In this document: one piece after another, positions 36,087 to 44,253 of the stretch
Numbering within the stretch: the first letter of the stretch is position 1
Layout: each line of letters starts with the position of its first letter
The notes under the pieces: generated by a model
The model's database searches: none
Told to the model about the DNA's origin: nothing
The model's input: only the letters and a program-made list of their open reading frames with translations
NCBI GenBank assembly: GCA_017527825.1
Contig: JAFXPO010000022.1
Coordinates: 1 to 64,000 of the forward strand
DNA length: 64,000 nt
Direction of reading: 5' to 3'
Source of the DNA: Oscillospiraceae bacterium
GTDB taxonomy: Bacteria; Bacillota; Clostridia; Oscillospirales; Oscillospiraceae
Made by a program: the position numbers and the translations under genes

Positions 36087-36887
36087 ATGGATATCATGAA
36101 GAGTTTTTCTCTTGAGGGCAAGGTAGCCCTCGTCACCGGCGCCGCCTATGGCATCGGCTTCGCCATCGCGGAAGCGCTGGCGGGCGCGGGTGCGAAGATC
36201 GTGTTCAACTGCCGCAATCAGGAGAACATGGACAAGGCACTCGCTGATTACAAAGCAAAGGGCATCGAAGCGTATGGCTACATTGCCGACGTGACCAAAG
36301 AGGATCAGGTCGTCGACCTCATCGCCAAGATCAAGGCTGACCTCGGCGGCGTGGATATCCTCGTGAACAACGCGGGCATCATCAAGCGCATTCCGATGAC
36401 CGAGATGAGCGCCGAGGACTTCCGTCAGGTCGTGGACATCGATCTCGTCGGTCCGTTCATCTGCGCCAAGGCGGTCATTCCCGGCATGATCGAAAAGGGA
36501 CATGGCAAGATCATCAACATCTGCTCCATGATGAGCGAGCTGGGTCGCGAGACCGTCTCCGCTTACGCGGCGGCAAAGGGCGGTCTCAAGATGCTCACCC
36601 GCAACATCTGCTCCGAGTACGGTGAGGCGAACATTCAGTGCAACGGCATCGGTCCTGGCTATATCGCCACCCCGCAGACCGCGCCGCTGCGCGAGCGTCA
36701 GCCGGACGGCAGCCGCCATCCGTTTGACCAGTTTATTGTCGCCAAGACGCCGGCGGCACGCTGGGGCACGCCTGAGGATCTGATGGGTCCCGCGGTGTTC
36801 CTCGCCTCCGAAGCTTCCGACTTTGTCAACGGTCACATTCTGTACGTCGACGGCGGAATCCTCGCCTACATCGGCAAACAGCCGTAA
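36087..36887 (+). CDS. kduD: 2-dehydro-3-deoxy-D-gluconate 5-dehydrogenase (SDR)
   Basis: 266 residues, classical short-chain dehydrogenase. Cofactor motif GAAYGIGFAIAEALAG, LVNNAGIIKR, catalytic Ser in NICSMMSELG and the active-site SAYAAAKGGLKM (YxxxK). It reduces 2,5-diketo-3-deoxygluconate with NAD(P)H to 2-keto-3-deoxygluconate, directly after KduI. Six-base spacing from kduI. Confidence 0.93.
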   Translation: MDIMKSFSLEGKVALVTGAAYGIGFAIAEALAGAGAKIVFNCRNQENMDKALADYKAKGIEAYGYIADVTKEDQVVDLIAKIKADLGGVDILVNNAGIIKRIPMTEMSAEDFRQVVDIDLVGPFICAKAVIPGMIEKGHGKIINICSMMSELGRETVSAYAAAKGGLKMLTRNICSEYGEANIQCNGIGPGYIATPQTAPLRERQPDGSRHPFDQFIVAKTPAARWGTPEDLMGPAVFLASEASDFVNGHILYVDGGILAYIGKQP

Positions 36888-36890
36888 CGA

Positions 36891-36951
36891 ACTTTCTTTT
36901 GAAAAAGAAAGTAAGCAAAGAAAACGTAGACGAACGCACCTTGATGCGTTC
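36891..36951. repeat. Two tandem hairpins between kduD and the esterase gene
   Basis: 36891-36912 is a perfect ACTTTCTTTT / AAAAGAAAGT stem with a GA loop. 36932-36951 is GAACGCA / TGCGTTC. The second has a close relative at 41226-41245 in the same operon, including flanking bases (AAGAAAAC before it). Confidence 0.65.
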
Positions 36952-36962
36952 AGGCTGATTCT

Positions 36963-37742
36963 ATGCAAATTATCTCCTTCACATCATTTGACGCGCCGGT
37001 CATAGGTTACCTTCAAGACGACCATGACCGGCTCGTCGCACATAAAGAGCGCCCGGCGGTCGTGATCTGCGCGGGCGGCTGCTACCGCTGGCTCTCCCCG
37101 CGGGAAAAAGACCCTGTGGCGCTGTCTTTTGCCGCCATGGGGTATCAGACGTTCCTGCTGGAATACTCCACCGGGGAACGCGCGGCGGGCTGTCGCCCCC
37201 TGCGGGAGCTGGCACAGACCGTGCGCACCGTCCGCGCCCACGCGGAAGAGTGGCATATTGAGCCGGAGCACATCGCGGTGCTGGGCTTTTCGGCAGGCGG
37301 ACATCTTGCGTGCAGTCTGGGCGTCCTGTGGGACGACCCGGAGCTGGAATTGGACGCAAATTGCAGACCCGACGCGCTGGTGTTGTGCTATCCGGTTATC
37401 ACAACGGGGAAATTCGCTCACCGCGAGTCTGCGGACAACGTCACCGGCGGCGATCCTTCGCTGCTGGAGAAGCTGTCGCTGGAAAAGCGGGTCACGGCAC
37501 AGATGCCGCCGACCTTCGTCTGGCATTGCGTCGGGGACGAGAGCGTGCCGGTGGAAAACACCCTGCTGCTCACGACCGCAATGCAGCGCGCGGGGGTACC
37601 TTACGAGTGTCACCTGTTCGCGGGCGGTGCCCACGGCATTTCCATGTGCAACCGGGAGGTGGAGACACCGTATCCCGCCATTGCGCCGTGGGTGGAGCTG
37701 TGCCAGACCTGGCTGAATGCGCGGTTTGGCTATACGCCTTGA
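36963..37742 (+). CDS. Alpha/beta hydrolase, probable carbohydrate acetylesterase
   Basis: 259 residues. Alpha/beta-hydrolase triad: nucleophile in VLGFSAGGHLACSLG, Asp in VWHCVGDESVP, His in LFAGGAHGISM. The oxyanion-hole region is VVICAGGCYRWLS. It is similar in layout to acetyl-xylan and pectin acetylesterases of gut Firmicutes (BD-FAE type). No signal peptide. Position among uronate genes suggests removal of acetyl groups from imported pectic fragments, next to the cytoplasmic methylesterase. Confidence 0.85.
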   Translation: MQIISFTSFDAPVIGYLQDDHDRLVAHKERPAVVICAGGCYRWLSPREKDPVALSFAAMGYQTFLLEYSTGERAAGCRPLRELAQTVRTVRAHAEEWHIEPEHIAVLGFSAGGHLACSLGVLWDDPELELDANCRPDALVLCYPVITTGKFAHRESADNVTGGDPSLLEKLSLEKRVTAQMPPTFVWHCVGDESVPVENTLLLTTAMQRAGVPYECHLFAGGAHGISMCNREVETPYPAIAPWVELCQTWLNARFGYTP

Positions 37743-37796
37743 CGCATTGCACAGATTGAACGCGGAAAATTCTACCATCTGCATATTGAATTCTAG

Positions 37797-37805
37797 TATA
37801 CAAGT
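37797..37805. promoter_or_regulatory. TATACAAGT motif upstream of KDPG aldolase gene
   Basis: AT-rich promoter-like stretch in the 110-base gap before the aldolase gene contains TTCTAGTATACAAGTTATA. The core TATACAAGT recurs at 46000-46008 beyond the end of the operon. It may be an operator of a uronate regulator. Confidence 0.35.
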
Positions 37806-37852
37806 TATAAAATAGTACCGCTATTTGAATACCAAAGAGGAGGACTACTGCT

Positions 37853-38815
37853 ATGAATGAAGTGTTGCAAACCATCTCCAAGATCGGCATTGTGCCGGTC
37901 ATCGCCATTGACGACGCCAAGAAGGCGGTGCCGCTGGCGAAGGCGCTGGTAGCGGGCGGCTTGCCGGTTGCCGAGGTTACGTTCCGCACCGCCGCGGGCG
38001 AGGACGCCATCAAGGCGATTTCCGCCGAGGTTCCCGAAATGCTGGTCGGCGCGGGCACCGTGCTCACCAAGGACCAGCTGGACCGCGCACTGGCGGCGGG
38101 CAGCAAGTTCATCGTCAGCCCCGGCTTCAACCCTGAGATGGTCAAGTATGGTCTGAGCAAGGGCGCGCTGATGCTCCCCGGCACCGCTACCGGCGGTGAG
38201 ATGGAGCAGGCGATGGCGCTGGGTCTTGAGGTCGTGAAGTTCTTCCCGGCGGAGGATAACGGCGGCGTCAAGAAGCTCAAGAGCCTCGCGGGTCCGTACC
38301 GCAACCTCAAGTGGATGCCTACCGGCGGCGTCAACACCAAGAACATGATGGATTACCTCTCCTTCGACCAGATCGTCGCCTGCGGCGGCACCTGGATGGT
38401 GAAGAAGGACCTCATTGAGGGCGAGTGCTGGGACGAGATCACCGCCATTTGCAAGGACGCGGTCAAGACGATGCTTGGCATCCGTCTCGCGCACGTCGGC
38501 GTCAACTGCGGCGATAGCGCCGAAGCGGAGAAGATCGCGAAGCTGGTTTCCGCCATGCTCGGCGGCTCCGCGCGCCAGACCAGCAAGAGCTGGTTCGCGG
38601 CGAACGACGCCATTGAGTACATGTACAAGGCGGCGCCCGGCGCCCACGGACACATTGGCTTTAAGACCAACAGCGTTGAGCGCGCCATGTATCACCTCGG
38701 CCGCCAGGGCATCGAGTTCGATGAGAGCAGCATCACCTACAACGATAAGGGCGCGGCGAAGTTCGTCTACCTCAAGGGCGAGTTTGCGGGCTTCGCTATT
38801 CACTTGGTGCAGTAA
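37853..38815 (+). CDS. KDPG/KHG aldolase with C-terminal VOC-like domain
   Basis: 320 residues; the usual enzyme has about 210. The N-terminal barrel (1-205) shows the catalytic Glu in VAEVTFRTAAGEDAI, the Schiff-base Lys in EVVKFFPAE and the phosphate site GAGTVLT...TGGVNTKN. It splits 2-keto-3-deoxy-6-phosphogluconate to pyruvate and glyceraldehyde 3-phosphate. Residues about 206-320 (RLAHVGVNCGDSAEAEKI, HIGFKTNSVERAMYHLGRQG, FVYLKGEFAGFAIHLVQ) look like a glyoxalase/vicinal-oxygen-chelate module. RBS GAGGAGGA. First of a six-gene uronate segment. Confidence 0.92.
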   Translation: MNEVLQTISKIGIVPVIAIDDAKKAVPLAKALVAGGLPVAEVTFRTAAGEDAIKAISAEVPEMLVGAGTVLTKDQLDRALAAGSKFIVSPGFNPEMVKYGLSKGALMLPGTATGGEMEQAMALGLEVVKFFPAEDNGGVKKLKSLAGPYRNLKWMPTGGVNTKNMMDYLSFDQIVACGGTWMVKKDLIEGECWDEITAICKDAVKTMLGIRLAHVGVNCGDSAEAEKIAKLVSAMLGGSARQTSKSWFAANDAIEYMYKAAPGAHGHIGFKTNSVERAMYHLGRQGIEFDESSITYNDKGAAKFVYLKGEFAGFAIHLVQ

Positions 38816-39089
38816 CACTCTCTACCCGTACACGTGAGGCGCGGCTGTGAGCGACGCAGAAGCCGGCAGAGCCGATCAGCGCGGGGCTGCCGCAGGCAGC
38901 GCTCGTGGGGAGTCGGTTCGACGGTGAGACGCGCCGGACGCAGACGCAGCGTGGCGGACAGCGGGAAAGGGAGTCTTGAACCGTAGGTTCAAGCGGCGTT
39001 TTGGTGACTTTGCCGCCGAGAGCAAAGTCACTCGCGCCCGAGGGCGCGAAATACCCCGCGACAATAAAAAACAATAAGGAGAAATCACT
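38816..39089. repeat. Hairpin-rich intergenic segment
   Basis: 274 bases without a gene. Three consecutive perfect hairpins: 38975-38993 (CTTGAACC/GGTTCAAG), 39004-39031 (GTGACTTTGC/GCAAAGTCAC) and 39032-39049 (TCGCGCCC/GGGCGCGA). GC-rich imperfect repeats precede them, including GCTGCC/GGCAGC near 38885. The organisation resembles the array at 20794-21014. It is probably a dispersed structured repeat inserted between operon genes. Confidence 0.6.
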
Positions 39090-40118
39090 ATGCCTAAAAT
39101 TGTCACCTTCGGCGAGATTATGATCCGCCTTCAGCCCTATAACTACGAGCGCTTCGTGCAGGCCGACCACCTTGAGTTCAGTTTTGGCGGCGGCGAGGCG
39201 AACGTTGCCGTGTCCCTTGCCAACTATGGCATGGACGCCGCTTACGTCACCAAGCTTCCGGCGCACGCCATCGGACAGTGCGCGGTGAACAGCCTGCGCC
39301 GCTACGGCGTGGACACCAGCATGATCGTCCGCGGCGGCGACCGTGTGGGCATCTACTTCAACGAGAAAGGCGCGAGCCAGCGCGGCAGCGTCTGCATCTA
39401 TGACCGCGCACACAGCGCGATTCAGGAGGCGACCACCGCAGATTTCGACTGGGACAAGATTTTTGAGGGTGTGGATTGGTTCCACTTCACCGGCATCACG
39501 CCGGCGCTGGGTCCCAACGTCGTCGAGATTTGCAAGGAAGCTTGCAAAGCCGCCAAGGCGCACGGCGTGAAAATCAGCTGCGACCTCAACTACCGCGGCA
39601 AGCTGTGGACGCGTGAGCAGGCGCGCGCCGCCATGACCGACCTGTGCCAGTACGTTGACGTGTGCATCTCCAACGAGGAGGACGCCAAGGATGTGTTTGG
39701 CATCGAGGCGGAGGCGACCGACATCTATGCCGGCGAGATCAACCGCGAGGGCTACAAGTCCGTTGCCAAGCAGCTCGCGGACAAGTTTGGCTTTGAAAAG
39801 GTCGCCATCACGCTGCGCGAGTCCCATAGCGCCAGCGACAACGGCTGGAGCGCCATGCTCTATGACGTCAAGAGCGGCGAGTATTGCTTCTCCAAGAAGT
39901 ATGAGCTGCGCATCATCGACCGCGTCGGCGGCGGCGACAGCTTCGGAGGCGGTCTCATCTATGCCCTGCTCTCCGGCAAGTCCACGCAGGAAGCCGTGGA
40001 GTTCGCCGTGGCGGCGTCCGCGCTCAAGCACTCCATCGAGGGCGACTACAACATGGTGACCCTCGCCGAGGTCGAGAAGCTCGCGGGCGGCGACGGCTCC
40101 GGCCGCATCCAGCGCTAA
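39090..40118 (+). CDS. kdgK: PfkB-family sugar kinase, probable 2-keto-3-deoxygluconate kinase
   Basis: 342 residues, ribokinase fold. N-terminal signature FSFGGGEANVAVSLANYGMD; C-terminal signature RVGGGDSFGGGLIYALLSG with the catalytic Asp (GGGDSF in place of the usual GAGDxF). It follows the KDPG aldolase gene and precedes a second kinase of the same family. It would phosphorylate KDG, the meeting point of the KduI/D and UxaC/B/A branches, to KDPG. Confidence 0.88.
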   Translation: MPKIVTFGEIMIRLQPYNYERFVQADHLEFSFGGGEANVAVSLANYGMDAAYVTKLPAHAIGQCAVNSLRRYGVDTSMIVRGGDRVGIYFNEKGASQRGSVCIYDRAHSAIQEATTADFDWDKIFEGVDWFHFTGITPALGPNVVEICKEACKAAKAHGVKISCDLNYRGKLWTREQARAAMTDLCQYVDVCISNEEDAKDVFGIEAEATDIYAGEINREGYKSVAKQLADKFGFEKVAITLRESHSASDNGWSAMLYDVKSGEYCFSKKYELRIIDRVGGGDSFGGGLIYALLSGKSTQEAVEFAVAASALKHSIEGDYNMVTLAEVEKLAGGDGSGRIQR

Positions 40119-40122
40119 GACC

Positions 40123-41208
40123 ATGAAACACGCCAATCCGCTTCTCAGCGGCAAGGGCGGGCAGAAGTTCATCACCTTTGGTGAAATCATGCTCCGCCTG
40201 ACGCCGCCGGACTATGGCAAAATTCGTGTCGCCACCAACTTTGAGGCGAGCTACGGCGGCAGCGAGGCGAACATCGCGTTGGCGCTGGCGAACCTCGGCG
40301 TGGACAGCACGTTTTTCACCGTCGTGCCGAACAATTCCCTCGGCAAGAGCGCGGTGCGCATGCTCCGCAGCAACGATGTTCACTGCACTCCCACGATTCT
40401 GAGCACACCGGAGGAAACGCCGACGCACCGTCTCGGCACTTACTACCTGGAGACGGGCTACGGCATCCGCCCCAGCAAGGTCACCTACGACCGCAAGCAC
40501 AGCGCCATCACGGAGTATGACTTCGGCAAGGTTGATCTCGACTGGCTGCTGGACGGCTTTGACTGGCTGCACTTGAGCGGCATCACGCCGGCGCTGTCCC
40601 CAAGCTGCGCGGATTTCATTCTTGCGTGTCTCAGGAAGGCAAAGGAGAAGGGGCTGACCGTCAGCTTTGACGGAAATTTCCGCTCGACGCTCTGGACCTG
40701 GGATGAGGCGCGGGACTTCTGCACCCAGTGTCTGCCCTATGTGGACGTGCTGCTGGGCATTGAGCCGTACCACCTGTGGAAGGACGAGAGCGACCACGCA
40801 CAGGGCGACTGGAAGGACGGCGTTCCGCTCCAGCCCAGCTATGAGCAGCAGGACGAGGTATTCCAGCACTTTGTGGAGCGCTACCCGAACATCAAGTGTC
40901 TCGCGCGGCATGTGCGCTATGCCCACACGGGCAGCGAAAACAGCCTCATGGCGTACATGTGGTATCAGGGTCACACGTTCGAGAGCAAGCTCTTTACGTT
41001 CAACATCCTCGACCGCGTGGGCGGCGGCGACGCGTTCGCCAGCGGTCTCATCTACGCGATGATGCACGGCTACAAGCCGATGGACATGGTGAATTTCGCA
41101 GTGGCAAGCAGCGTCATCAAGCACACGATCCACGGCGACGGCAACATCATCGACGACGCCGAGACCATCCGTAATTTGATGAATATGAATTACGATATTA
41201 AGCGATAA
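40123..41208 (+). CDS. Second PfkB-family sugar kinase
   Basis: 361 residues. Signatures FEASYGGSEANIALALANLG and DRVGGGDAFASGLIYAMMHG with catalytic Asp. It starts four bases after the first kinase stops. The two resemble each other in overall layout but differ in many positions, for example an insertion with LWKDESDHAQGDW here. Likely KDG kinase or a kinase for a related keto sugar acid. The pair may be an old duplication with divided substrate preference. Confidence 0.87.
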   Translation: MKHANPLLSGKGGQKFITFGEIMLRLTPPDYGKIRVATNFEASYGGSEANIALALANLGVDSTFFTVVPNNSLGKSAVRMLRSNDVHCTPTILSTPEETPTHRLGTYYLETGYGIRPSKVTYDRKHSAITEYDFGKVDLDWLLDGFDWLHLSGITPALSPSCADFILACLRKAKEKGLTVSFDGNFRSTLWTWDEARDFCTQCLPYVDVLLGIEPYHLWKDESDHAQGDWKDGVPLQPSYEQQDEVFQHFVERYPNIKCLARHVRYAHTGSENSLMAYMWYQGHTFESKLFTFNILDRVGGGDAFASGLIYAMMHGYKPMDMVNFAVASSVIKHTIHGDGNIIDDAETIRNLMNMNYDIKR

Positions 41209-41225
41209 CCCAAGAAAACTTGAAC

Positions 41226-41245
41226 GAGCGCACAGGGATGCGCTT
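41226..41245 (+). repeat. Hairpin between kinase and uxaC genes
   Basis: GAGCGCA / TGCGCTT with a CAGGGA loop, preceded by AAGAAAAC. It closely resembles the hairpin at 36932-36951. Confidence 0.5.
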
Positions 41246-41260
41246 GAGAAAGGTGTTTTC

Positions 41261-42694
41261 ATGAAACCGTTTATGGACAAGGATTTCCTGTTGGAAACCG
41301 AGACCGCGAAGCATCTGTTCCACGACTACTCGGAGCATCTGCCGCTGGTCGATTATCATTGCCACATCTCGCCCCGCGAGATCTATGAGAACCGCCGCTT
41401 CAACAACCTCGTCGAGGTTTGGCTCGGCGGTCAGAATCCCGACGGCAGCTATTTCGGCGACCATTACAAGTGGCGCGTGATGCGCTCCAACGGCGTTCCT
41501 GAGGAGTACGTCACCGGCGACAAGCCCGCCTATGAGCGCTTTGAAAAGTTTGTCGAGGCGTTGCAGCTTGCCATCGGCAACCCGATGTACCACTGGTGCA
41601 ATCTGGAGCTGCGCCAGTTCTTCGGCTACAACAAGCCGCTCACGCCGGAAAACGCCAAGGAGGCGTGGGACTGGTGCAACGACAAGCTCCAGAATGATCC
41701 GGGACTCACGGTGCGCGGCATCATCGAGAAGGCGAACGTTGCCATGGTCGGCACCACCGACGATCCGATCGACAGCCTTGAGTGGCACGAAAAGATCGCC
41801 GCCGACCCCTCCATCAAGGTCAAGGTCTGCCCGTCCTTCCGCCCTGACAAGGCGATCAACATCAACAAGCCCGGCTTTGCCGAGTACATCGGCAAGCTCG
41901 CCAAGAGCGTCGGCAAGGACAAGCTTGACACCGTCGACGACGTCTGTGACGCGCTGATCGAGCGGCTGGAGTTCTTCGCGAAGATGGGCTGCCGCGCCAG
42001 CGACCACGGTCTTGACTACATCCCGTACCGCGTCGCCGATCCGGAGGAGGTCAACGCTGTGTACGCCAAGGTGATGAAGGGGCAGGCGATCACCGTCGAG
42101 GAGGCGGAGGAGTACCAGACCGCCGTTCTCATGTGCCTCGGCAAGGCGTATCATCGCCTCAACATCGCGATGCAGCTGCACTATTCCTGCTACCGCAACG
42201 CAAACGAGCGCATGTATGAAAAACTCGGTCCCGATACCGGCTTCGACATGATCGCGCAGACTACCTGCGGCGTGCAGATCGCGCAGTTCCTCTCCGCGCT
42301 GGACAAGACCGGCGAGTGCCCCAAGACCATCCTTTACTCCCTCAATGGCATTGACAACGACGTGCTGGCGACGATGATGGGCTGCTTCCAGGGCACCGAG
42401 GTACCGGGCAAGATTCAGCTCGGCTCCGCGTGGTGGTTCATGGACACCAAGAGCGGCATGGAAAACCAGATGCGTTCTCTCGCCAATCTGGGGCTGCTGG
42501 GCAACTTCGTCGGCATGCTGACCGATTCCCGCTCGTTCCTGAGCTATGCCCGCCACGACTACTTCCGCCGCATCCTCTGCAATCTGGTCGGCAACTGGGT
42601 CGAGAACGGCGAGTATCCGGCGAGCGACGCCGCGCTTAAGCGCATCGTCGAGGGCGTGAGCTACACCAACGCCGCGCGTTATTTCGGACTGTAA
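41261..42694 (+). CDS. uxaC: Glucuronate/galacturonate isomerase
   Basis: 477 residues, amidohydrolase-like barrel of the UxaC family. Recognised by DYHCHISPREIYENRRFNN, GDHYKWRVMRSNGVPEEYV, GTTDDPIDSLEWHEKI and the C-terminal RSFLSYARHDYFRRIL. It converts D-galacturonate to D-tagaturonate (and glucuronate to fructuronate), the first step for monomers released by GH28. Start behind GAGAAAGGTG. Followed by uxaB 25 bases on. Confidence 0.96.
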   Translation: MKPFMDKDFLLETETAKHLFHDYSEHLPLVDYHCHISPREIYENRRFNNLVEVWLGGQNPDGSYFGDHYKWRVMRSNGVPEEYVTGDKPAYERFEKFVEALQLAIGNPMYHWCNLELRQFFGYNKPLTPENAKEAWDWCNDKLQNDPGLTVRGIIEKANVAMVGTTDDPIDSLEWHEKIAADPSIKVKVCPSFRPDKAININKPGFAEYIGKLAKSVGKDKLDTVDDVCDALIERLEFFAKMGCRASDHGLDYIPYRVADPEEVNAVYAKVMKGQAITVEEAEEYQTAVLMCLGKAYHRLNIAMQLHYSCYRNANERMYEKLGPDTGFDMIAQTTCGVQIAQFLSALDKTGECPKTILYSLNGIDNDVLATMMGCFQGTEVPGKIQLGSAWWFMDTKSGMENQMRSLANLGLLGNFVGMLTDSRSFLSYARHDYFRRILCNLVGNWVENGEYPASDAALKRIVEGVSYTNAARYFGL

Positions 42695-42719
42695 TTTGGA
42701 TATAAAGGAGAACATCATC

Positions 42720-44195
42720 ATGGAAAAGCTATGCTACAAGACCCTGGAAGCGCAGGGTTATGACGGGTATCTGCTCAAGGACGCGCCGGTGCGTGTGCTG
42801 CAGTTCGGCGAGGGCAACTTCCTTCGCGCGTTTGTCGATTACTTTATCGACATGATGAATGAGAAGGCGGGCTTCAACGGCAAGGTCGTTCTGACCCAGC
42901 CCATCGCTCCGGGTCTTGCCCCGATGATCAACGAGCAGGAGGGACTCTATACCCTGTTCCTCCGCGGTCGCGAGAATGGTCAGCAGGTCAATCACAAGCG
43001 CGTGATCTCCTGTGTCAAGAGCTGCAATAACCCCTATGAGGATTATCAGGGCTTGCTGGATAACGCCAAGAATCCTGACCTCCGCTTCCTTGTGTCCAAC
43101 ACCACCGAGGCGGGCATCGTGTTCGATCCCAACTGCAAGTTCGACGACGCGCCCCCCAGCAGCTTCCCCGGCAAGCTGACCGTGTTCCTGCATGAGCGCT
43201 GGAAGCTGGGCATGAAGGGCTTCATCATCCTTTCCTGCGAACTGATCGACCATAACGGCGACGAGCTGAAGCGCTGTGTCGGCGAATATATCAAGCTCTG
43301 GGGCCTTGAGGATGAGTTCAAGGCGTGGGTCGAGAAGGAGAACGTCTTCTGCTCCACGCTGGTCGACCGCATCGTCACCGGCTATCCCCGCAAGGAGGCT
43401 GAGCAGATCTGCAAGGATTTGGGCTATCAGGACAACATCATCGACACCGCCGAGGTCTTCGGCTTCTGGGTCATCGAGGGACCGCAGTACATCAAGGACG
43501 AGTTCCCGTTTGAGAAGGCGGGGTTGCCCATCATCGTTGTGGACGACCACACGCCCTACAAGCAGCGCAAGGTGCGCATTCTCAACGGTGCGCATACGTC
43601 CATGGTGCTGGGCGCTTACCTCGCGGGCAAGAACATCGTGCGTGAGTGCATGGAGGACGAGAACATCCGCGACTTCATGAACAAGACCATTTTCGACGAG
43701 GTCATCCCGACCCTCGACTTGCCGAAGGATGAGCTGACCGAGTTTGCCGGCTCCGTCATTGATCGTTTCAATAACCCGTACATTGATCACCAGCTGCTTG
43801 ACATCTCGCTCAACTCCACCGCCAAGTGGAAGGCGCGCGTCATGCCCAGTCTGACCGAGTTCTACAAGCGTCAGGGCAAGCTGCCCAAGTGCATCACCTT
43901 CTCGTTTGCGGCGTATATCGCGTTCTATCACACCGCCAGGGAGAAGGGCGAGAACTGCCTCGTCGGCAAGCGCGGCGACGGCACCTATAACATCAAGGAC
44001 GATGACTGGACGCTGGACTTCTATCTGGAGCACAAGGACGACGACGCCAAGGCGATCGCCCACGCGGTCGTGAACAACGAGCGTATGTGGGGCGACACCC
44101 TCGCGAAACTCCCCGGCTTCGAGGATGCGGTTGTCGCGGCGCTGGAGCGCATCGAGGCGGTCGGCATGTACGACGCTATGAAGGAGTGCCTGTAA
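42720..44195 (+). CDS. uxaB: Tagaturonate reductase (altronate oxidoreductase)
   Basis: 491 residues of the mannitol dehydrogenase-like family. N-terminal nucleotide-binding segment VRVLQFGEGNFLRAFVDYF; catalytic region DRIVTGYPRK and KVRILNGAHTSMVLGAYLAG (with the active-site Lys/Asn/His). NADH-dependent reduction of tagaturonate to altronate. The start follows AAAGGAGAAC. Choice of UxaB over UxuB (fructuronate reductase) is supported by the flanking uxaC and uxaA. Confidence 0.95.
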   Translation: MEKLCYKTLEAQGYDGYLLKDAPVRVLQFGEGNFLRAFVDYFIDMMNEKAGFNGKVVLTQPIAPGLAPMINEQEGLYTLFLRGRENGQQVNHKRVISCVKSCNNPYEDYQGLLDNAKNPDLRFLVSNTTEAGIVFDPNCKFDDAPPSSFPGKLTVFLHERWKLGMKGFIILSCELIDHNGDELKRCVGEYIKLWGLEDEFKAWVEKENVFCSTLVDRIVTGYPRKEAEQICKDLGYQDNIIDTAEVFGFWVIEGPQYIKDEFPFEKAGLPIIVVDDHTPYKQRKVRILNGAHTSMVLGAYLAGKNIVRECMEDENIRDFMNKTIFDEVIPTLDLPKDELTEFAGSVIDRFNNPYIDHQLLDISLNSTAKWKARVMPSLTEFYKRQGKLPKCITFSFAAYIAFYHTAREKGENCLVGKRGDGTYNIKDDDWTLDFYLEHKDDDAKAIAHAVVNNERMWGDTLAKLPGFEDAVVAALERIEAVGMYDAMKECL

Positions 44196-44206
44196 AAACA
44201 AAACGA

Positions 44207-44237
44207 ACAGGGGTGGGCTGCCTGCCCGCCCCTGTCC
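44207..44237 (+). promoter_or_regulatory. Intercistronic hairpin between uxaB and uxaA
   Basis: Stem ACAGGGGTGGGC / GCCCGCCCCTGT with one G-T pair and a TGCCT loop, no T run. It is likely an mRNA stability or partial attenuation element. Confidence 0.55.
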
Positions 44238-44253
44238 TGTAGGGAGGATGCTT

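Noticed and set aside
36888..36962. Rho-independent terminator between kduD and the esterase gene
   Set aside because: The A/T-only stem and the GAACGCA hairpin lack a GC-rich stem followed by a T run, and the downstream gene has no clear promoter of its own.
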